Shown: positions 26,075 through 35,731, numbered from the stretch's first letter. The stretch is DNA of 64,000 bases from Streptomyces griseus (GCF_001715295.1 NZ_MDKB01000003.1:451954-515953); one strand, 5' to 3'. Notes: generated from the letters alone by a model not told the origin. Numbers and translations are program-made.

Positions 26075-26706
26075 CCGAAGATCTCTTCCTGCTCCGCGAC
26101 GGCCTGGTGCGCATGCTCGAGGCCTACGACTTCGAGATAGCGGCAGCGGTGGAGACCGGGCCCGAACTGACCAGGGCCCTGGCCGAGCTGGAGCCGGACG
26201 TCGCCGTCGTCGACGTCCGGCTCCCGCCCTCCCACACGGACGAGGGCCTGCAGTGCGCGCTGGCCGCCCGGCGCGCCCGGCCCGGCCTCCCCGTGCTCGT
26301 GCTCTCCCAGCACGTGGAGCAGCTGTACGCGCGCGAGCTGCTGGCCGACGGCAACGGCGGCATCGGCTACCTGCTGAAGGACCGGGTGTTCGACGCGGAC
26401 CAGTTCATCGACGCGGTGCGCCGGGTGGCGGCGGGCGGCACGGCGATGGACCCGCAGGTCATCTCGCAGTTGCTGTCCCGGCGGTCGCAGGACAGCCCGA
26501 TGGCCGGGCTGACCCCCCGGGAGCGCGAGGTCATGGAGCTGATGGCCCAGGGCCGTTCGAACGGGGCGATCGCGTCGCAGATGGTCGTCACGGAGCGGGC
26601 GGTGGCGAAACACACCTCGAACATCTTCGGGAAGCTCGGCCTGCCGCCCTCGGACGACGACAACCGCCGGGTGCTCGCGGTGCTCGCCTACCTCGACCGG
26701 GGCTGA
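26059..26706 (+). CDS. Response regulator, NarL/LuxR family
   Basis: 215 residues, start GTG 26059 inside the kinase gene. The receiver domain has Asp8 and phospho-acceptor Asp52 (VVDVRLPP) and the conserved Lys in YLLKDR. The C-terminal LuxR-type HTH is LTPREREVMELMAQGRSNGA and following. It is the partner of the kinase upstream. Targets are unknown; the next gene downstream, a membrane-anchored sigma-like protein, is a candidate. Confidence 0.92.
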   Translation: MRVVLAEDLFLLRDGLVRMLEAYDFEIAAAVETGPELTRALAELEPDVAVVDVRLPPSHTDEGLQCALAARRARPGLPVLVLSQHVEQLYARELLADGNGGIGYLLKDRVFDADQFIDAVRRVAAGGTAMDPQVISQLLSRRSQDSPMAGLTPREREVMELMAQGRSNGAIASQMVVTERAVAKHTSNIFGKLGLPPSDDDNRRVLAVLAYLDRG

Positions 26707-26834
26707 CCGGGGCCGACCGGAGGAACCTTCCGAAGCCGGGGCGGAACCTTCCCGGGCGTGGGAGAGGGGCGAGGCGTGCGCGGTGCGCCCGAGCGCCGGG
26801 GTGACCATCGCATCATTCGCTCGTTCAGCTGAAT

Positions 26835-28907
26835 GTGCCCTCACTGCGAGCAGTACCGTCGTCAGCCGGACGCCCCACCGAGGGCGGGGCCGGTGGGGAG
26901 CGGGCCGAGGCCGCGCTCATGGAGCACTACGCACGGCTCGTCAGGATCGGGTATCTCGTGCTGCCTCCCTCCCTCAGCCGCAACCGCCGGGTCCTGACCG
27001 CGCACTGGCTCGTCCAGCGGTCCCTGCGCGGGGCGCACCGCACGGAGCCGGAGACGGCCCTCGCACCGGGCTCGGTGACCCCGGAGGCCGGGGACGTCCC
27101 GGGCGCCTCCGCCGCCCGTGCGGAAGCCCCGGAAGCCCCGGAAGCCCTGGAGCCCCCCGAAGCGCTGGGATCCCTCGAATCCCCCGGCGTCCCCCCCGTC
27201 TCGGCCGACCTCGGGCGGGCCTACGCGTGTGCGCGGCTCCGGGTGGTGCGTGCCGCCCTGGATGCGGGGCTTCCGTTGCGCCGGTTCGCCCTGCCCCGCC
27301 GGGCGCAGCTCCCCCCTTGGCTGCCCCAGGTGTGGGGGCTGCGGCTGTTCCCGCACTCCTGCGGGGCGGAGGAACTGGCCCTGGAACAGGCCCTTGCCGA
27401 GGTCTCGGGCCCCTGCCGCGCCGCTCAGGTGCTGCGGGGGCTCGAAGGGCTCGGGGACCCGGAGGTGTGCCGGATCCTGGGCGCGGCGGGGGTGGCCGGC
27501 CCGGAGGCGGCGCTGCGGGAGGCCGACGCGCTCCCCGTCCCGCCCGGGCTCCTGTCCTCACCGGAGTTCGACGCGTGTTCGCTGCAGGTCAGGCCGACCG
27601 ATCCGGCGCACCGCCGGCGGGTCGGGCGCACCCTCGCCGCCGGGTGTGCCGCGCTGCTGGTCTGCGGGACCCTGCTGTTGATGCCGGGCGACGGCCTCGG
27701 CGGCCCGCAGGCCGGCTCCGCCCCCCTCTACTCCCGTCATCCCGCCGCCGAACAGGCTCTGGATCCGGCGGCGTTGCACCGGGTGCCGGCCGGTGTCTGG
27801 CGCAGCTCGGCCCGTACCGACTTCACCGTCTGGCCCACGCGGGGCGACCGGGCCGGGGACACCCGGCTACTGGGGCGCGCCCTCGCGGCGTGGGCCCGCC
27901 CCGGTCCGGCGGTGGCCTCCTCGGCGGCCCCCGGGACGCCCGTCGGACCGCCGATGGGACCGCCGCAGCTGCTGTACGCGGGTGAGGCCGGCGGGGCGGC
28001 GGTGGTCCTGTTCCACGACGGGCTGCGCGTCGTGCGCTACACGGAGCCGCGCAACGCGGACCCGGCCGGGAGCGTCGCCCTCGACTTCGCCCGGGTGGAC
28101 GGCGCGGACAGGGCGACCGCGAGCGCCCTGGTCGTGCAGCGGGGCGGCGGGATCCGCTTCCTCACCGCCCCGTGGGTGCGCGGGGCCGCCGTACGCGACC
28201 TGCTGGCACCGCACGCCCCGGCGCGGCCGCTGCGCCGGGACGCGCACGGGGTGACCGAGGCGTCGACCGGGCCGGGGAGTTCCGGCGCCTGCCGTTCCTG
28301 GCAGGCCCTGGAGGTGCGTGACGCGTCGGGGTCCCGGCTGCTGACGGACCTCGGCGAGCTCACGCCCGTCCGCCTCACCTCCGGAGCGCCGTCGGCCCCG
28401 CACGACGTCTCGGAGCCGGCCGACCGGGCGAGCTGGGCGCGCACCGCCTGTCTCCTGCCGGCGGTGCGCGCGCACGGGGTCCGGTCGGTGAACTCCTGGG
28501 CGTACGCGAGGCAGCGGCTCCCCGAGGGCGAGGGGGCCGCGCTGTGGCTCTGCACCCGGGCCGAGACGTGGCGGGGTACGGGGAGCAGGGTGCTGGCGCA
28601 GTTCCAGGCGCCGCCCGAGGTGTCGGGCGGCGTGCGGGCCCCGGCGGCGGTGGCGGCCCGTGCGGAGAACTCCCCCGACTGCGGGATACGCCGGCCGCGG
28701 GTCCTGGCGGGCGTGCTGTGGAGGTCGGACGGTGGGCGGTGGTACGTACTCGCCGCGGGATCACGGCAGTTCGTGTCCCTCTCGGCGACGGGCGGGGTCC
28801 GGGGCCGAGCGGACGGGCGGCTGCTCGCGGTGCCTGCCCGGGCCGGCGACCGGGCCCGGCTTGAGGGGCTCCTGGCGGACGGCAGACGGGTGCGGGCCCT
28901 GCGCTGA
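26835..28907 (+). CDS. Large single-pass membrane protein with sigma-like N-terminal region
   Basis: About 690 residues. The cytoplasmic part contains MEHYARLVRIGYLVLPPSL (around residue 29) and LVQRSLRGAH, which resemble ECF sigma region 2. A segment SGPCRAAQVLRGLEGLGDPE (about 195-215) recalls a degraded region 4. One transmembrane helix (AAGCAALLVCGTLLLM, about 274-290) precedes an extracytoplasmic domain of about 400 residues with several Cys. The start is uncertain: GTG 26835 has no clear ribosome-binding site, and ATG at residue 29 is possible. The function is not known. It follows the two-component genes by 128 bp. Confidence 0.7.
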   Translation: MPSLRAVPSSAGRPTEGGAGGERAEAALMEHYARLVRIGYLVLPPSLSRNRRVLTAHWLVQRSLRGAHRTEPETALAPGSVTPEAGDVPGASAARAEAPEAPEALEPPEALGSLESPGVPPVSADLGRAYACARLRVVRAALDAGLPLRRFALPRRAQLPPWLPQVWGLRLFPHSCGAEELALEQALAEVSGPCRAAQVLRGLEGLGDPEVCRILGAAGVAGPEAALREADALPVPPGLLSSPEFDACSLQVRPTDPAHRRRVGRTLAAGCAALLVCGTLLLMPGDGLGGPQAGSAPLYSRHPAAEQALDPAALHRVPAGVWRSSARTDFTVWPTRGDRAGDTRLLGRALAAWARPGPAVASSAAPGTPVGPPMGPPQLLYAGEAGGAAVVLFHDGLRVVRYTEPRNADPAGSVALDFARVDGADRATASALVVQRGGGIRFLTAPWVRGAAVRDLLAPHAPARPLRRDAHGVTEASTGPGSSGACRSWQALEVRDASGSRLLTDLGELTPVRLTSGAPSAPHDVSEPADRASWARTACLLPAVRAHGVRSVNSWAYARQRLPEGEGAALWLCTRAETWRGTGSRVLAQFQAPPEVSGGVRAPAAVAARAENSPDCGIRRPRVLAGVLWRSDGGRWYVLAAGSRQFVSLSATGGVRGRADGRLLAVPARAGDRARLEGLLADGRRVRALR

Positions 28908-28948
28908 CCTGGGCCCGGATGCCGGGCCCGTCCCGTTAGGCTGTCGGT

Positions 28949-29683
28949 ATGACGACCGGTGTGCGGCGCAGGATGGGCGTCGACGAGCGCAGGCAGCAGT
29001 TGCTCGCCGTCGCGCTGGAGTTGTTCAGCCGCCGCTCGCCCGACGACGTGTCGATCGACGAGATAGCGGCCGCCGCCGGCATCTCGCGCCCGCTCGTCTA
29101 CCACTACTTCCCGGGGAAGCAGAGTCTGTACGAGGCGGCACTGGCGCGGGCCGCCGACGAGCTGGCCGGCAGCTTCCTCGAGCCGCACGAAGGGCCTCTG
29201 GGAGGACGGCTGTTGCGGGTGATGGGCCGGTTCTTCGGCTTCGTCGAGGAGCACGGTCCGGGCTTCGCGGCGCTGCTGCGGGGCGGTCCGGCCGGCGGCT
29301 CCTCGACGGCCGACGCCCTGATCGACGGGGTGCGGCAGGCCGCGTACGCGCAGATCGTCGCGCACCTCGGGGTGGAGTCGCCGCCCGCCCGGCTGGAGCT
29401 GGTCGTGCGGTCCTGGATGTCGCTGGCGGAGTCGACGGCCCTGCTGTGGCTGGACGGGAAGCGCGTCCCGCGCGCCGAGCTGGAGTTGCAGCTGGTCCAC
29501 GACTTCGCGGCGCTGGCCGCCGTGGGTGCCGCGTACGACCCGGAGACGGCGGAGATCGTGGTGCGGGTCCTCGCGCAGGAGCCGGCGGACGGGCCGTTCG
29601 GCGATCTGCTGGCGCGGCTCTCCGTGCTGGCGCCCGCCGTCCCGCAGCAGTTCCGTCCGCGGACGGAGCACGGCCTGCTCTAA
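28949..29683 (+). CDS. TetR-family transcriptional regulator
   Basis: 244 residues. The TetR N-terminal HTH is clear: RRQQLLAVALELFSRRS followed by SIDEIAAAAGISRPLVYHYF and PGKQSLYEAAL. The ligand-binding C-terminal domain is helical and not informative. It has no divergent gene, so its targets are unclear. A diverged copy of the palindromic repeat follows directly. Confidence 0.88.
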   Translation: MTTGVRRRMGVDERRQQLLAVALELFSRRSPDDVSIDEIAAAAGISRPLVYHYFPGKQSLYEAALARAADELAGSFLEPHEGPLGGRLLRVMGRFFGFVEEHGPGFAALLRGGPAGGSSTADALIDGVRQAAYAQIVAHLGVESPPARLELVVRSWMSLAESTALLWLDGKRVPRAELELQLVHDFAALAAVGAAYDPETAEIVVRVLAQEPADGPFGDLLARLSVLAPAVPQQFRPRTEHGLL

Positions 29684-29684
29684 G

Positions 29685-29810
29685 GGCGGGCCCGGAGCGC
29701 TTCCGGTGCGTGCGACCGCACGGCGGAGGGCCGACCCGGCACCGGAGGGACCGGGTGGGTCCGGACGACGCGGCGCGTGTGCGTGCCGGTCGCGGGCGGT
29801 CACGACTCCC
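29685..29810. repeat. Palindromic MITE-like intergenic element, copy 3 (diverged)
   Basis: Shares GGTGCGTGCGACCGCACGGC and the adjacent GGAGGG core with copies 1 and 2, plus the following GACCCGG..CCGGGT inverted repeat and a CGTGCCGG segment. The outer ends are no longer recognisable. It lies between the convergent TetR and tautomerase genes. Confidence 0.55.
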
Positions 29811-29820
29811 AAATCGCGGC

Positions 29821-30171
29821 TCAGCTCTTGCGGTAGGACGGGTCCAGGTCGCGGGTCTCGGCCGAGGCGTGGACGGCGAGGTCACCGGTGGGCTTCAGGT
29901 GGGCGGCCAGCAGCTCCAGCACGGACTCGGTGAGCCGCTCCTTGACCTCGGGGGTGCGGCCCGCCAGGAGGCCGATGGAGACGTGCACGATCGCGTCCCC
30001 GGCCGGGGCGTCCCCGACGACGGACTCCTCGACCCGGCGGAAGCGGGTCTTGCAGCTGGGGACCTCGGTGGTCACGGTCTCGGCGACCAGCGGGTGCAGG
30101 GCGAGGGCGAAGCCGCGGCGGTCGAAGGCGTCGTCGAGCTCGGCGGAGTAGTCGACGGTGATCTGCGGCAT
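29821..30171 (-). CDS. 5-carboxymethyl-2-hydroxymuconate isomerase-like tautomerase
   Basis: A 116-residue protein starting MPQITVDYSAELDDAFDRRG, with Pro2 as the expected catalytic base, and the later ERLTESVLELLAAHL helix of the CHMI family. It lacks the rest of a homoprotocatechuate pathway nearby, so the actual substrate is unknown. The start at 30171 leaves Pro as residue 2, as required for the family. Confidence 0.75.
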   Translation of the reverse strand: MPQITVDYSAELDDAFDRRGFALALHPLVAETVTTEVPSCKTRFRRVEESVVGDAPAGDAIVHVSIGLLAGRTPEVKERLTESVLELLAAHLKPTGDLAVHASAETRDLDPSYRKS

Positions 30172-30268
30172 CACGCGCTCCTGGGTGCGGGGTGGGGCGT
30201 CGGTCGGGTGTCGCGGCCCAGCTTTACGTGATCGGCACCGGCCGCACAAGGGAGTCCCGCGGTACGGA

Positions 30269-30322
30269 CCGGCCGGCCCCGGCTCCGGCCCCGGGTGGGG
30301 GCGTGGAGCCGGGGCCGGCCGG
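30269..30322 (-). terminator. Terminator after the pullulanase gene
   Basis: A perfect 18-bp stem (CCGGCCGGCCCCGGCTCC and its complement) with an 18-base loop lies 12 bp downstream of the pullulanase stop, on the minus strand. Confidence 0.8.
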
Positions 30323-30333
30323 CGGGCGGTGCC

Positions 30334-33300
30334 TCAGCGCCGGCTGAAGACGGCGACCGTGCGGCCCGGGACGGTGAAGCCGCCCGTGGCCGTGTCGTAG
30401 GACGCCTTCCGCACGACCGGGTCGGATCCCGCGGCCTGCACGGGGTGCAGCGCGTACGCCGTACCCGCCAGCTCCGGGACGCGCTGGCTCTCGGCCCGCG
30501 GGGTGGCGTTCATGACCACCACCAGCTTGCCCAGGCGCATCGTGATGACCCCCGGTGTCTCCTTCGTGCCCGAGAGCGGGAAGGACAGGGCTTGCTGGAC
30601 CTGTTCCGCCGTGCCGAGCGAGAAGTCCTTCTCGCCGGTCCGGATGGTGAGCAGGTCCTGGTACGCGGCGGACGCGCCGGTGATGTCGGCGCACCCGGGG
30701 GTGAGGGCCGGTGCGGTGAGCAGCGGCTTGCCGTAGGACCACTTGGCCTGGTTGTCGGCGGCGGGCGGCAGCCCGCGGCCGAAGCCGTTGCCGTCGCGGC
30801 AGTCCCAGTGCAGCGCGTTGAACCAGTCACCGCTGTCGTAGGAGTTGCGGTCGAGGGACTTGGAGCGCAGCAGGTCGGAGCCTGCCTGGGAGAGCGAGGG
30901 TCCCTGCGAGAGGGCCGCTGTGGCCATCGCGAGTACCTGCATACGGGCCCGGTCCGCCGCCGGGGTGCCGGCGGGCAGCTTGAAGGCGAGGGCGTCGTAC
31001 AGGGACTCGTTGTCGTGGGCGTCCGCGTACGCCAGTGCGTCGCCGGGTGCGGCCGCGTATCCGGCGGGGGCGCCGTTGTAGTCGACGGCCGATCCTTTGA
31101 CCGTACGGCCCAGGCTGTCGGTGAAGGTGTAGTCGGCGAGATTGCCGGTGAGACCGACCTTGATCAGGTCCTGGTAGTGGAGCAGCCGGGCCTTCTGCTC
31201 GGCCTCGGTGCCGTTGGCGGGCGAGGTGTTGGGGTCGGTGTAGAGGCCGGAGGCGAAGCCCTGGACGCGGGGGTCCTCGTCGAAGGGGCCGCCGCCGCGC
31301 ACGGCGTCGCGGGCCCGGTCGGAGAAGGTGGCGATGCCGGTGCCGGCCATGTTCTTCTGGGTGGCCTGGACGAAACGGGCGTCGTCGGCGATCTCACCGA
31401 AGTTCCAGCCCTCGCCGTACAGGATGATCTTCTTGCCGTCGACGCCGTCCTCGGCGAGGGTCAGCTCGTCCAGTGCCGTGCGGACCGCGAGGATGTTGGC
31501 CTTGGGGTGGTGTCCCATCAGGTCGAAGCGGAAGCCGTCGACCTTGTACTCCTTGGCCCAGGTGACGACCGAGTCCACGACGAGCTTGCCCATCATGGTG
31601 TTCTCGGGCGCCGTGTTGGCGCAGCAGGTGGAGGTGGCGACGGTGCCGTCCTCCAGCAGCCGCTGGTAGTAGCCGGGGACGATCCGGTCGAGGACGGACC
31701 TGCCGTCCTGGCCGGAGGCGACGGTGTGGTTGTAGACGACGTCCATGACGGTCCGCAGGCCCGCCCCGTTGAGCCCCTGGACCATCTGCCGGAACTCGAC
31801 GGTGCGCTTCGTGCCCTCGGGGTCGGAGGCGTAGGAGCCCTCGGGAACCGTGTAGTGCAGCGGGTCGTAGCCCCAGTTGAAGGCGTCCTTGCCGGCCGCC
31901 TTCGCCACGCAGGCCTGCTGCTCATCGGAGTCGGGGGCGTACACGGACAGGTCGCAGGCCGGCTTCTGCTGGTCGGACTTCTTCTCCGGGATCGTCCCGA
32001 TGTCGAAGGCGGGCAGCAGGTGGACGTAGCCCGTGCCGGAGTCCGCCAGCTTCCTGAGGTGCTTCATGCCGTCGGAACGGGTGTCGGTGAAGGCGAGGTA
32101 CTCCCCCGGGTGTCCGGAGGTGCTGTCCGCGATCGAGAAGTCGCGGATGTGCAGTTCCTGGATCTGCGCGTCGCGCAGCGGCACGGCGGCCGGCTTCTTC
32201 AGTCGGGACCAGCCGCGCGGCTCCAGCTTCGGGTCGTCGAGATCGACGACGAGACTGCGGGCCGAGTCGGCGGTCAGGGCGGTGGAGTAGGGGTCGGTGA
32301 CCTTGTTGGTGACCATCTTCCCGACGGTGGGCGCCCAGACGTCGACCTGGAACCGGTAGGGCTTGCCGTTCCAGCTCCGGTCGCCGGTGGCCGACCAGAC
32401 GCCCGTGCGGTCGTCGCGGCGCATCGGGAGGGTCTTCCCGCCGAGTTCGAGCGAGACGGTACGCGCGGTGGGCGCCCAGACGGAGAGGGTGGGCCTGCCG
32501 TGGCGGAAGACCGGTCCGAGGGCCGCGCCGGCGGCCTTCGACCCGTACAGGTCGTCCAGCACACCGGCGATCTGCACGCCGGTGGCGGCGAGCAGGGCGC
32601 CGTTGGCGGCGCGCTGGGTGGCGATCAGCTGGCCGCGCAGGGAGGCGCGGACCCGGTCCCGGTCCCGGGGGTCGACGGTGAACGCCGGGTAGTCACGGAG
32701 ATGCGGGTACTTCGCCTTCTGGGCGGCGGTGAGCTGCGTGGTGCCGAGCCGGAGCCACTGCCCCTCGTCGGACAGGGCGCCGTCCACGACGGAGATGCCG
32801 CCGTCCTTCGCGTAGACGAGCTGCTGGCTGGTGGCGTCGGTGGCCTTCACCTTCCAGACGACGGTGTCCGCGTCGATCCACTGGGCCTCGGCCTTGGTCA
32901 GGTCGGGGGTGGGTACACCGCCCGCCTGCGGCAGCAGGTAGCCGGGCTTCCCGCCGAGCATCCAGACCTCGTGCCCATAGGTGGCGAGGTCCAGGGACTG
33001 GTCGCTGGGCAGATCCTTCTCGTCCCCCTTGTGGAGGATGTAGCTGAGCGAGGTGGCGCCGTCGGTGAGCGGGACCTCGAAGGTGGCGCCGTAGGCGTCG
33101 GTCCTCACCGGCTGCAGCGGCTTCGCCCAGTCCGTGGGCGACGCGGCGCCGGTCCAGGTGTGCAGGCCCCAGCCGTCGTAGTTCCCGTCGGCCCGGTGGT
33201 AGTGCAGGACGGCCTTCGACGTGTCCTGCGGCGGCTCGGCGCCTTCCGGGGCCTCGGTGGCCTGGCCGTCCTTGCCCTGCTCGATCCAGACCTGACCGGT

Positions 33301-35646
33301 CCTCGCGAGGTCGATGGTGCGCTGGGGGCCGTCGGCGGTGCCGGCCTTCTCGACCGTGTACGGGACGCCGGAGGCACCCTCGTCGAGGTCGATCCAGGCG
33401 AAGGCGCCGTAGGCGTCCCTGCCGATGAAGTCGGCGCTCCTCCCGCCGGACTTCAGCTGCCAGCCCGCGTAGTCGCCGTCCGCGCGCCGGTAGTGGACGA
33501 GGGCGTGGTCGCGTTCGACGGCGACGGGCCTGGGGGCCGGCGGGGCCTGGCCCGCGGTCGTGGAGGCGAGGGCGCTCGCGGTGCGTCCGGCCCGGTCGAC
33601 GACGACGGCCTTGTAGCGCAGCGCGGTGCCGGCCGCCACGGAGTCGTCCAGGTGCTGGGTGACCTTGTACGGGGCGTGGTCGGCGGAGCCGAGGGTGCGC
33701 CACTTCCCGTTGCCGGTCTGGGCGGCGAAGACGACGCGGTCGAGTCCGCCGCCGTCCACGTCGGCGGTGAGTTCGACGGTGCCGGTGGCTCCGGCCGCCG
33801 GGGCCTTCAGGGTGAGCGACGGCTCGGTGGCCGGGGTGCCGAGCGGCGTGGCGGCGCGGAGCACGATGCTGGAGAGCGCGGGCACGGTGACCCTGACCGT
33901 GCGGTCGGCGCCGCTGCGGACGCTGCCGGAACCGCCGTACAGGGTGCGGAAGTTCGTGCCGGCGGACTCGGTGGCCAGCTCGACGGTCCGCTCCTGCGCG
34001 GAGTTGTTGGCGGCGACGAGGTACTCGTGCGGGCGCTTCGGGTCCGTACGCGAGAAGGCGTAGACGGAGTCCTTGGCGTAGCGCTCGGTCTGCACGCCGT
34101 CACGCAGGGCCGGGTGGTCCGCGGTGAGTGCGGAGAGGGCCGCGATGGAGCGGTAGAGCGGGTGCTCCGTGTCGTACGCGTCGACGGCGTGCGTGCGGTC
34201 GGTGCCGAGCTGGTCGTCGTCGAGGTAGTCGGCGGTCTTCGAGGCGAAGAGCGGCTGGCGGGCGTCCTTGTCGCCGCCGGCCCCGGTGTAGCCCTGCTCG
34301 TCGCCGTAGTAGATCACCGGGTTGCCGCGGCCGAGGAACATCAGCTCGTTGGCGAGGCGGGCGCGGGCGAGGAGTTCGGCGTCGCCGGCCTTCGGGTTGT
34401 CCTGCTTCAGGAAGGTGCCGATCCGGCCCATGTCGTGGTTGCCGAGGAAGGTCACCTGCTCGTAGGCGTTGGCCTTGTCGGTGGTGTAGCGGTAGTCGTC
34501 ACCGTAGACGGCCGCGAGCTTCGAGGCGGGCGCCCCCTGGGAGGCGTACTGGCGGGCGGCTTCCTGGAAGGGGAAGTCGAGTGTGGCGTCGAGCCGGCCC
34601 CGGGTCACGTAGGGCGAGGTGATCGCGGTGTCGGCGGAGTAGACCTCGCCGAACATGAAGAAGTCGTCGCGGCCGTGCCTGGCGGCGTAGGCGTCCAGGG
34701 TGGTGGCCCACTGCGTCCAGAAGTCGAGGTCGACGTGTTTGACGGTGTCGATGCGGAAGCCGTCGATGCCGAAGTCGCGGACCCACTTCTCGTAGATCTT
34801 CTCCATGCCGGAGACGACCTCGGGGCGTTCGGTCCACAGGTCGTCGAGGCCGGAGAAGTCGCCGTACTCGGTGGACTCGCCGGCGTAGGTCGAGTCGCCG
34901 CGGTTGTGGTACATCGTGGGGTCGTTGAGCCAGGCGGGAACCTTCTTCCCCGTACTGACGGGGGTGTACGGGAACGAGCCGCTGTCCACCTCCGCCATGC
35001 CCACGCTGTCGTCGAACGGCCGGCCGTTCTCGTCGAGGTACGGGAAGGCGCCCTTGGGCTTGTAGCCGTACTTCTTCTCGGCGTAGTCGACGGTGTCGGC
35101 GGTGTGGTTGGTGATGACGTCGAAGAAGACCTTCATGCCCTTGCCGTGGGCCTTGTCGATCAGCTTCGACAGGTCGGCGTTGGTGCCGAAGTGCGGGTCG
35201 ACCTGAGTGAAGTCGGTGATCCAGTACCCGTGGTAGCCGGCCGACGCGTTCTCCCCGGTTCCCTGGACGGGGCGGTTCTTGAAGATCGGCGCGAGCCAGA
35301 TCGCGGTGGTGCCGAGGCCCTTGATGTAGTCGAGCCGCTGAGTGAGGCCCTTGAGGTCGCCACCCTGGTAGAAGCCCTTGTCCGTGGGGTCGTAGCCGGT
35401 CTGCGACCGCGAACCGGTCAGGCCGCCCCGGTTGTTGGAGGTGTCGCCGTCGGCGAACCGGTCGGGCAGCACGAAGTAGAACTGCTCACGGGTCAGGTCG
35501 TGCCTGGCCGGCTCCCTGGCGAGCTTCGCGTCCGAGGGCGGGGCCGGAGGTCTGGGCGCGGCGGCCGCTGTGGCCGCCGGGACGACGGGCAGCAGCGCCG
35601 CGCACAGGGCGGCGACGGCTCCCCGCCGGAGGGTGGTTCGGGGCAC
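30334..35646 (-). CDS. pulA: Secreted bifunctional alpha-amylase/pullulanase (two GH13 domains)
   Basis: 1770 residues. An N-terminal signal peptide (Ala-rich, to about residue 29) is followed by a first GH13 domain with DVITNHT (176), GFRIDTVKHV (302), GEVYS and FLGNHD motifs, i.e. an alpha-amylase. Two pullulanase-associated carbohydrate-binding modules follow at about 712 and 815, each with the HYxRADGxYxGW motif. An N2-type domain lies near 920 and a CBM48 near 1050. A second GH13 domain of pullulanase type has FNWGYDPLHY (1254), DVVYNHT (1302), GFRFDLMGHH (1372), GEGW (1411) and DAHDN (1543). It would cut both alpha-1,4 and alpha-1,6 bonds of starch outside the cell. GTG 35646 follows GAGGAGAA. 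It lies behind the alpha-amylase gene with a hairpin between. Confidence 0.93.
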   Translation of the reverse strand: MPRTTLRRGAVAALCAALLPVVPAATAAAAPRPPAPPSDAKLAREPARHDLTREQFYFVLPDRFADGDTSNNRGGLTGSRSQTGYDPTDKGFYQGGDLKGLTQRLDYIKGLGTTAIWLAPIFKNRPVQGTGENASAGYHGYWITDFTQVDPHFGTNADLSKLIDKAHGKGMKVFFDVITNHTADTVDYAEKKYGYKPKGAFPYLDENGRPFDDSVGMAEVDSGSFPYTPVSTGKKVPAWLNDPTMYHNRGDSTYAGESTEYGDFSGLDDLWTERPEVVSGMEKIYEKWVRDFGIDGFRIDTVKHVDLDFWTQWATTLDAYAARHGRDDFFMFGEVYSADTAITSPYVTRGRLDATLDFPFQEAARQYASQGAPASKLAAVYGDDYRYTTDKANAYEQVTFLGNHDMGRIGTFLKQDNPKAGDAELLARARLANELMFLGRGNPVIYYGDEQGYTGAGGDKDARQPLFASKTADYLDDDQLGTDRTHAVDAYDTEHPLYRSIAALSALTADHPALRDGVQTERYAKDSVYAFSRTDPKRPHEYLVAANNSAQERTVELATESAGTNFRTLYGGSGSVRSGADRTVRVTVPALSSIVLRAATPLGTPATEPSLTLKAPAAGATGTVELTADVDGGGLDRVVFAAQTGNGKWRTLGSADHAPYKVTQHLDDSVAAGTALRYKAVVVDRAGRTASALASTTAGQAPPAPRPVAVERDHALVHYRRADGDYAGWQLKSGGRSADFIGRDAYGAFAWIDLDEGASGVPYTVEKAGTADGPQRTIDLARTGQVWIEQGKDGQATEAPEGAEPPQDTSKAVLHYHRADGNYDGWGLHTWTGAASPTDWAKPLQPVRTDAYGATFEVPLTDGATSLSYILHKGDEKDLPSDQSLDLATYGHEVWMLGGKPGYLLPQAGGVPTPDLTKAEAQWIDADTVVWKVKATDATSQQLVYAKDGGISVVDGALSDEGQWLRLGTTQLTAAQKAKYPHLRDYPAFTVDPRDRDRVRASLRGQLIATQRAANGALLAATGVQIAGVLDDLYGSKAAGAALGPVFRHGRPTLSVWAPTARTVSLELGGKTLPMRRDDRTGVWSATGDRSWNGKPYRFQVDVWAPTVGKMVTNKVTDPYSTALTADSARSLVVDLDDPKLEPRGWSRLKKPAAVPLRDAQIQELHIRDFSIADSTSGHPGEYLAFTDTRSDGMKHLRKLADSGTGYVHLLPAFDIGTIPEKKSDQQKPACDLSVYAPDSDEQQACVAKAAGKDAFNWGYDPLHYTVPEGSYASDPEGTKRTVEFRQMVQGLNGAGLRTVMDVVYNHTVASGQDGRSVLDRIVPGYYQRLLEDGTVATSTCCANTAPENTMMGKLVVDSVVTWAKEYKVDGFRFDLMGHHPKANILAVRTALDELTLAEDGVDGKKIILYGEGWNFGEIADDARFVQATQKNMAGTGIATFSDRARDAVRGGGPFDEDPRVQGFASGLYTDPNTSPANGTEAEQKARLLHYQDLIKVGLTGNLADYTFTDSLGRTVKGSAVDYNGAPAGYAAAPGDALAYADAHDNESLYDALAFKLPAGTPAADRARMQVLAMATAALSQGPSLSQAGSDLLRSKSLDRNSYDSGDWFNALHWDCRDGNGFGRGLPPAADNQAKWSYGKPLLTAPALTPGCADITGASAAYQDLLTIRTGEKDFSLGTAEQVQQALSFPLSGTKETPGVITMRLGKLVVVMNATPRAESQRVPELAGTAYALHPVQAAGSDPVVRKASYDTATGGFTVPGRTVAVFSRR

Positions 35647-35690
35647 GGGCTGGTTCTCCTCGGCTTTCGGGGATCTGGCGGTGTGGAGCG

Positions 35691-35731
35691 GTGTGGGCCG
35701 GGGACGCGTCCCTCGCGTCCCCGGCCCACAC
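35691..35731 (-). terminator. Terminator between alpha-amylase and pullulanase genes
   Basis: A perfect 16-bp stem (GTGTGGGCCGGGGACG and its complement) with a 9-base loop begins 12 bp after the alpha-amylase stop on the minus strand. It leaves only about 45 bp before the pullulanase start, so pullulanase expression either depends on readthrough or starts from a very short promoter region. Confidence 0.8.

Noticed and set aside
26326..26400. Possible extra small gene within the response regulator region
   Set aside because: All alternative frames here overlap the receiver domain coding sequence and have no start signals.
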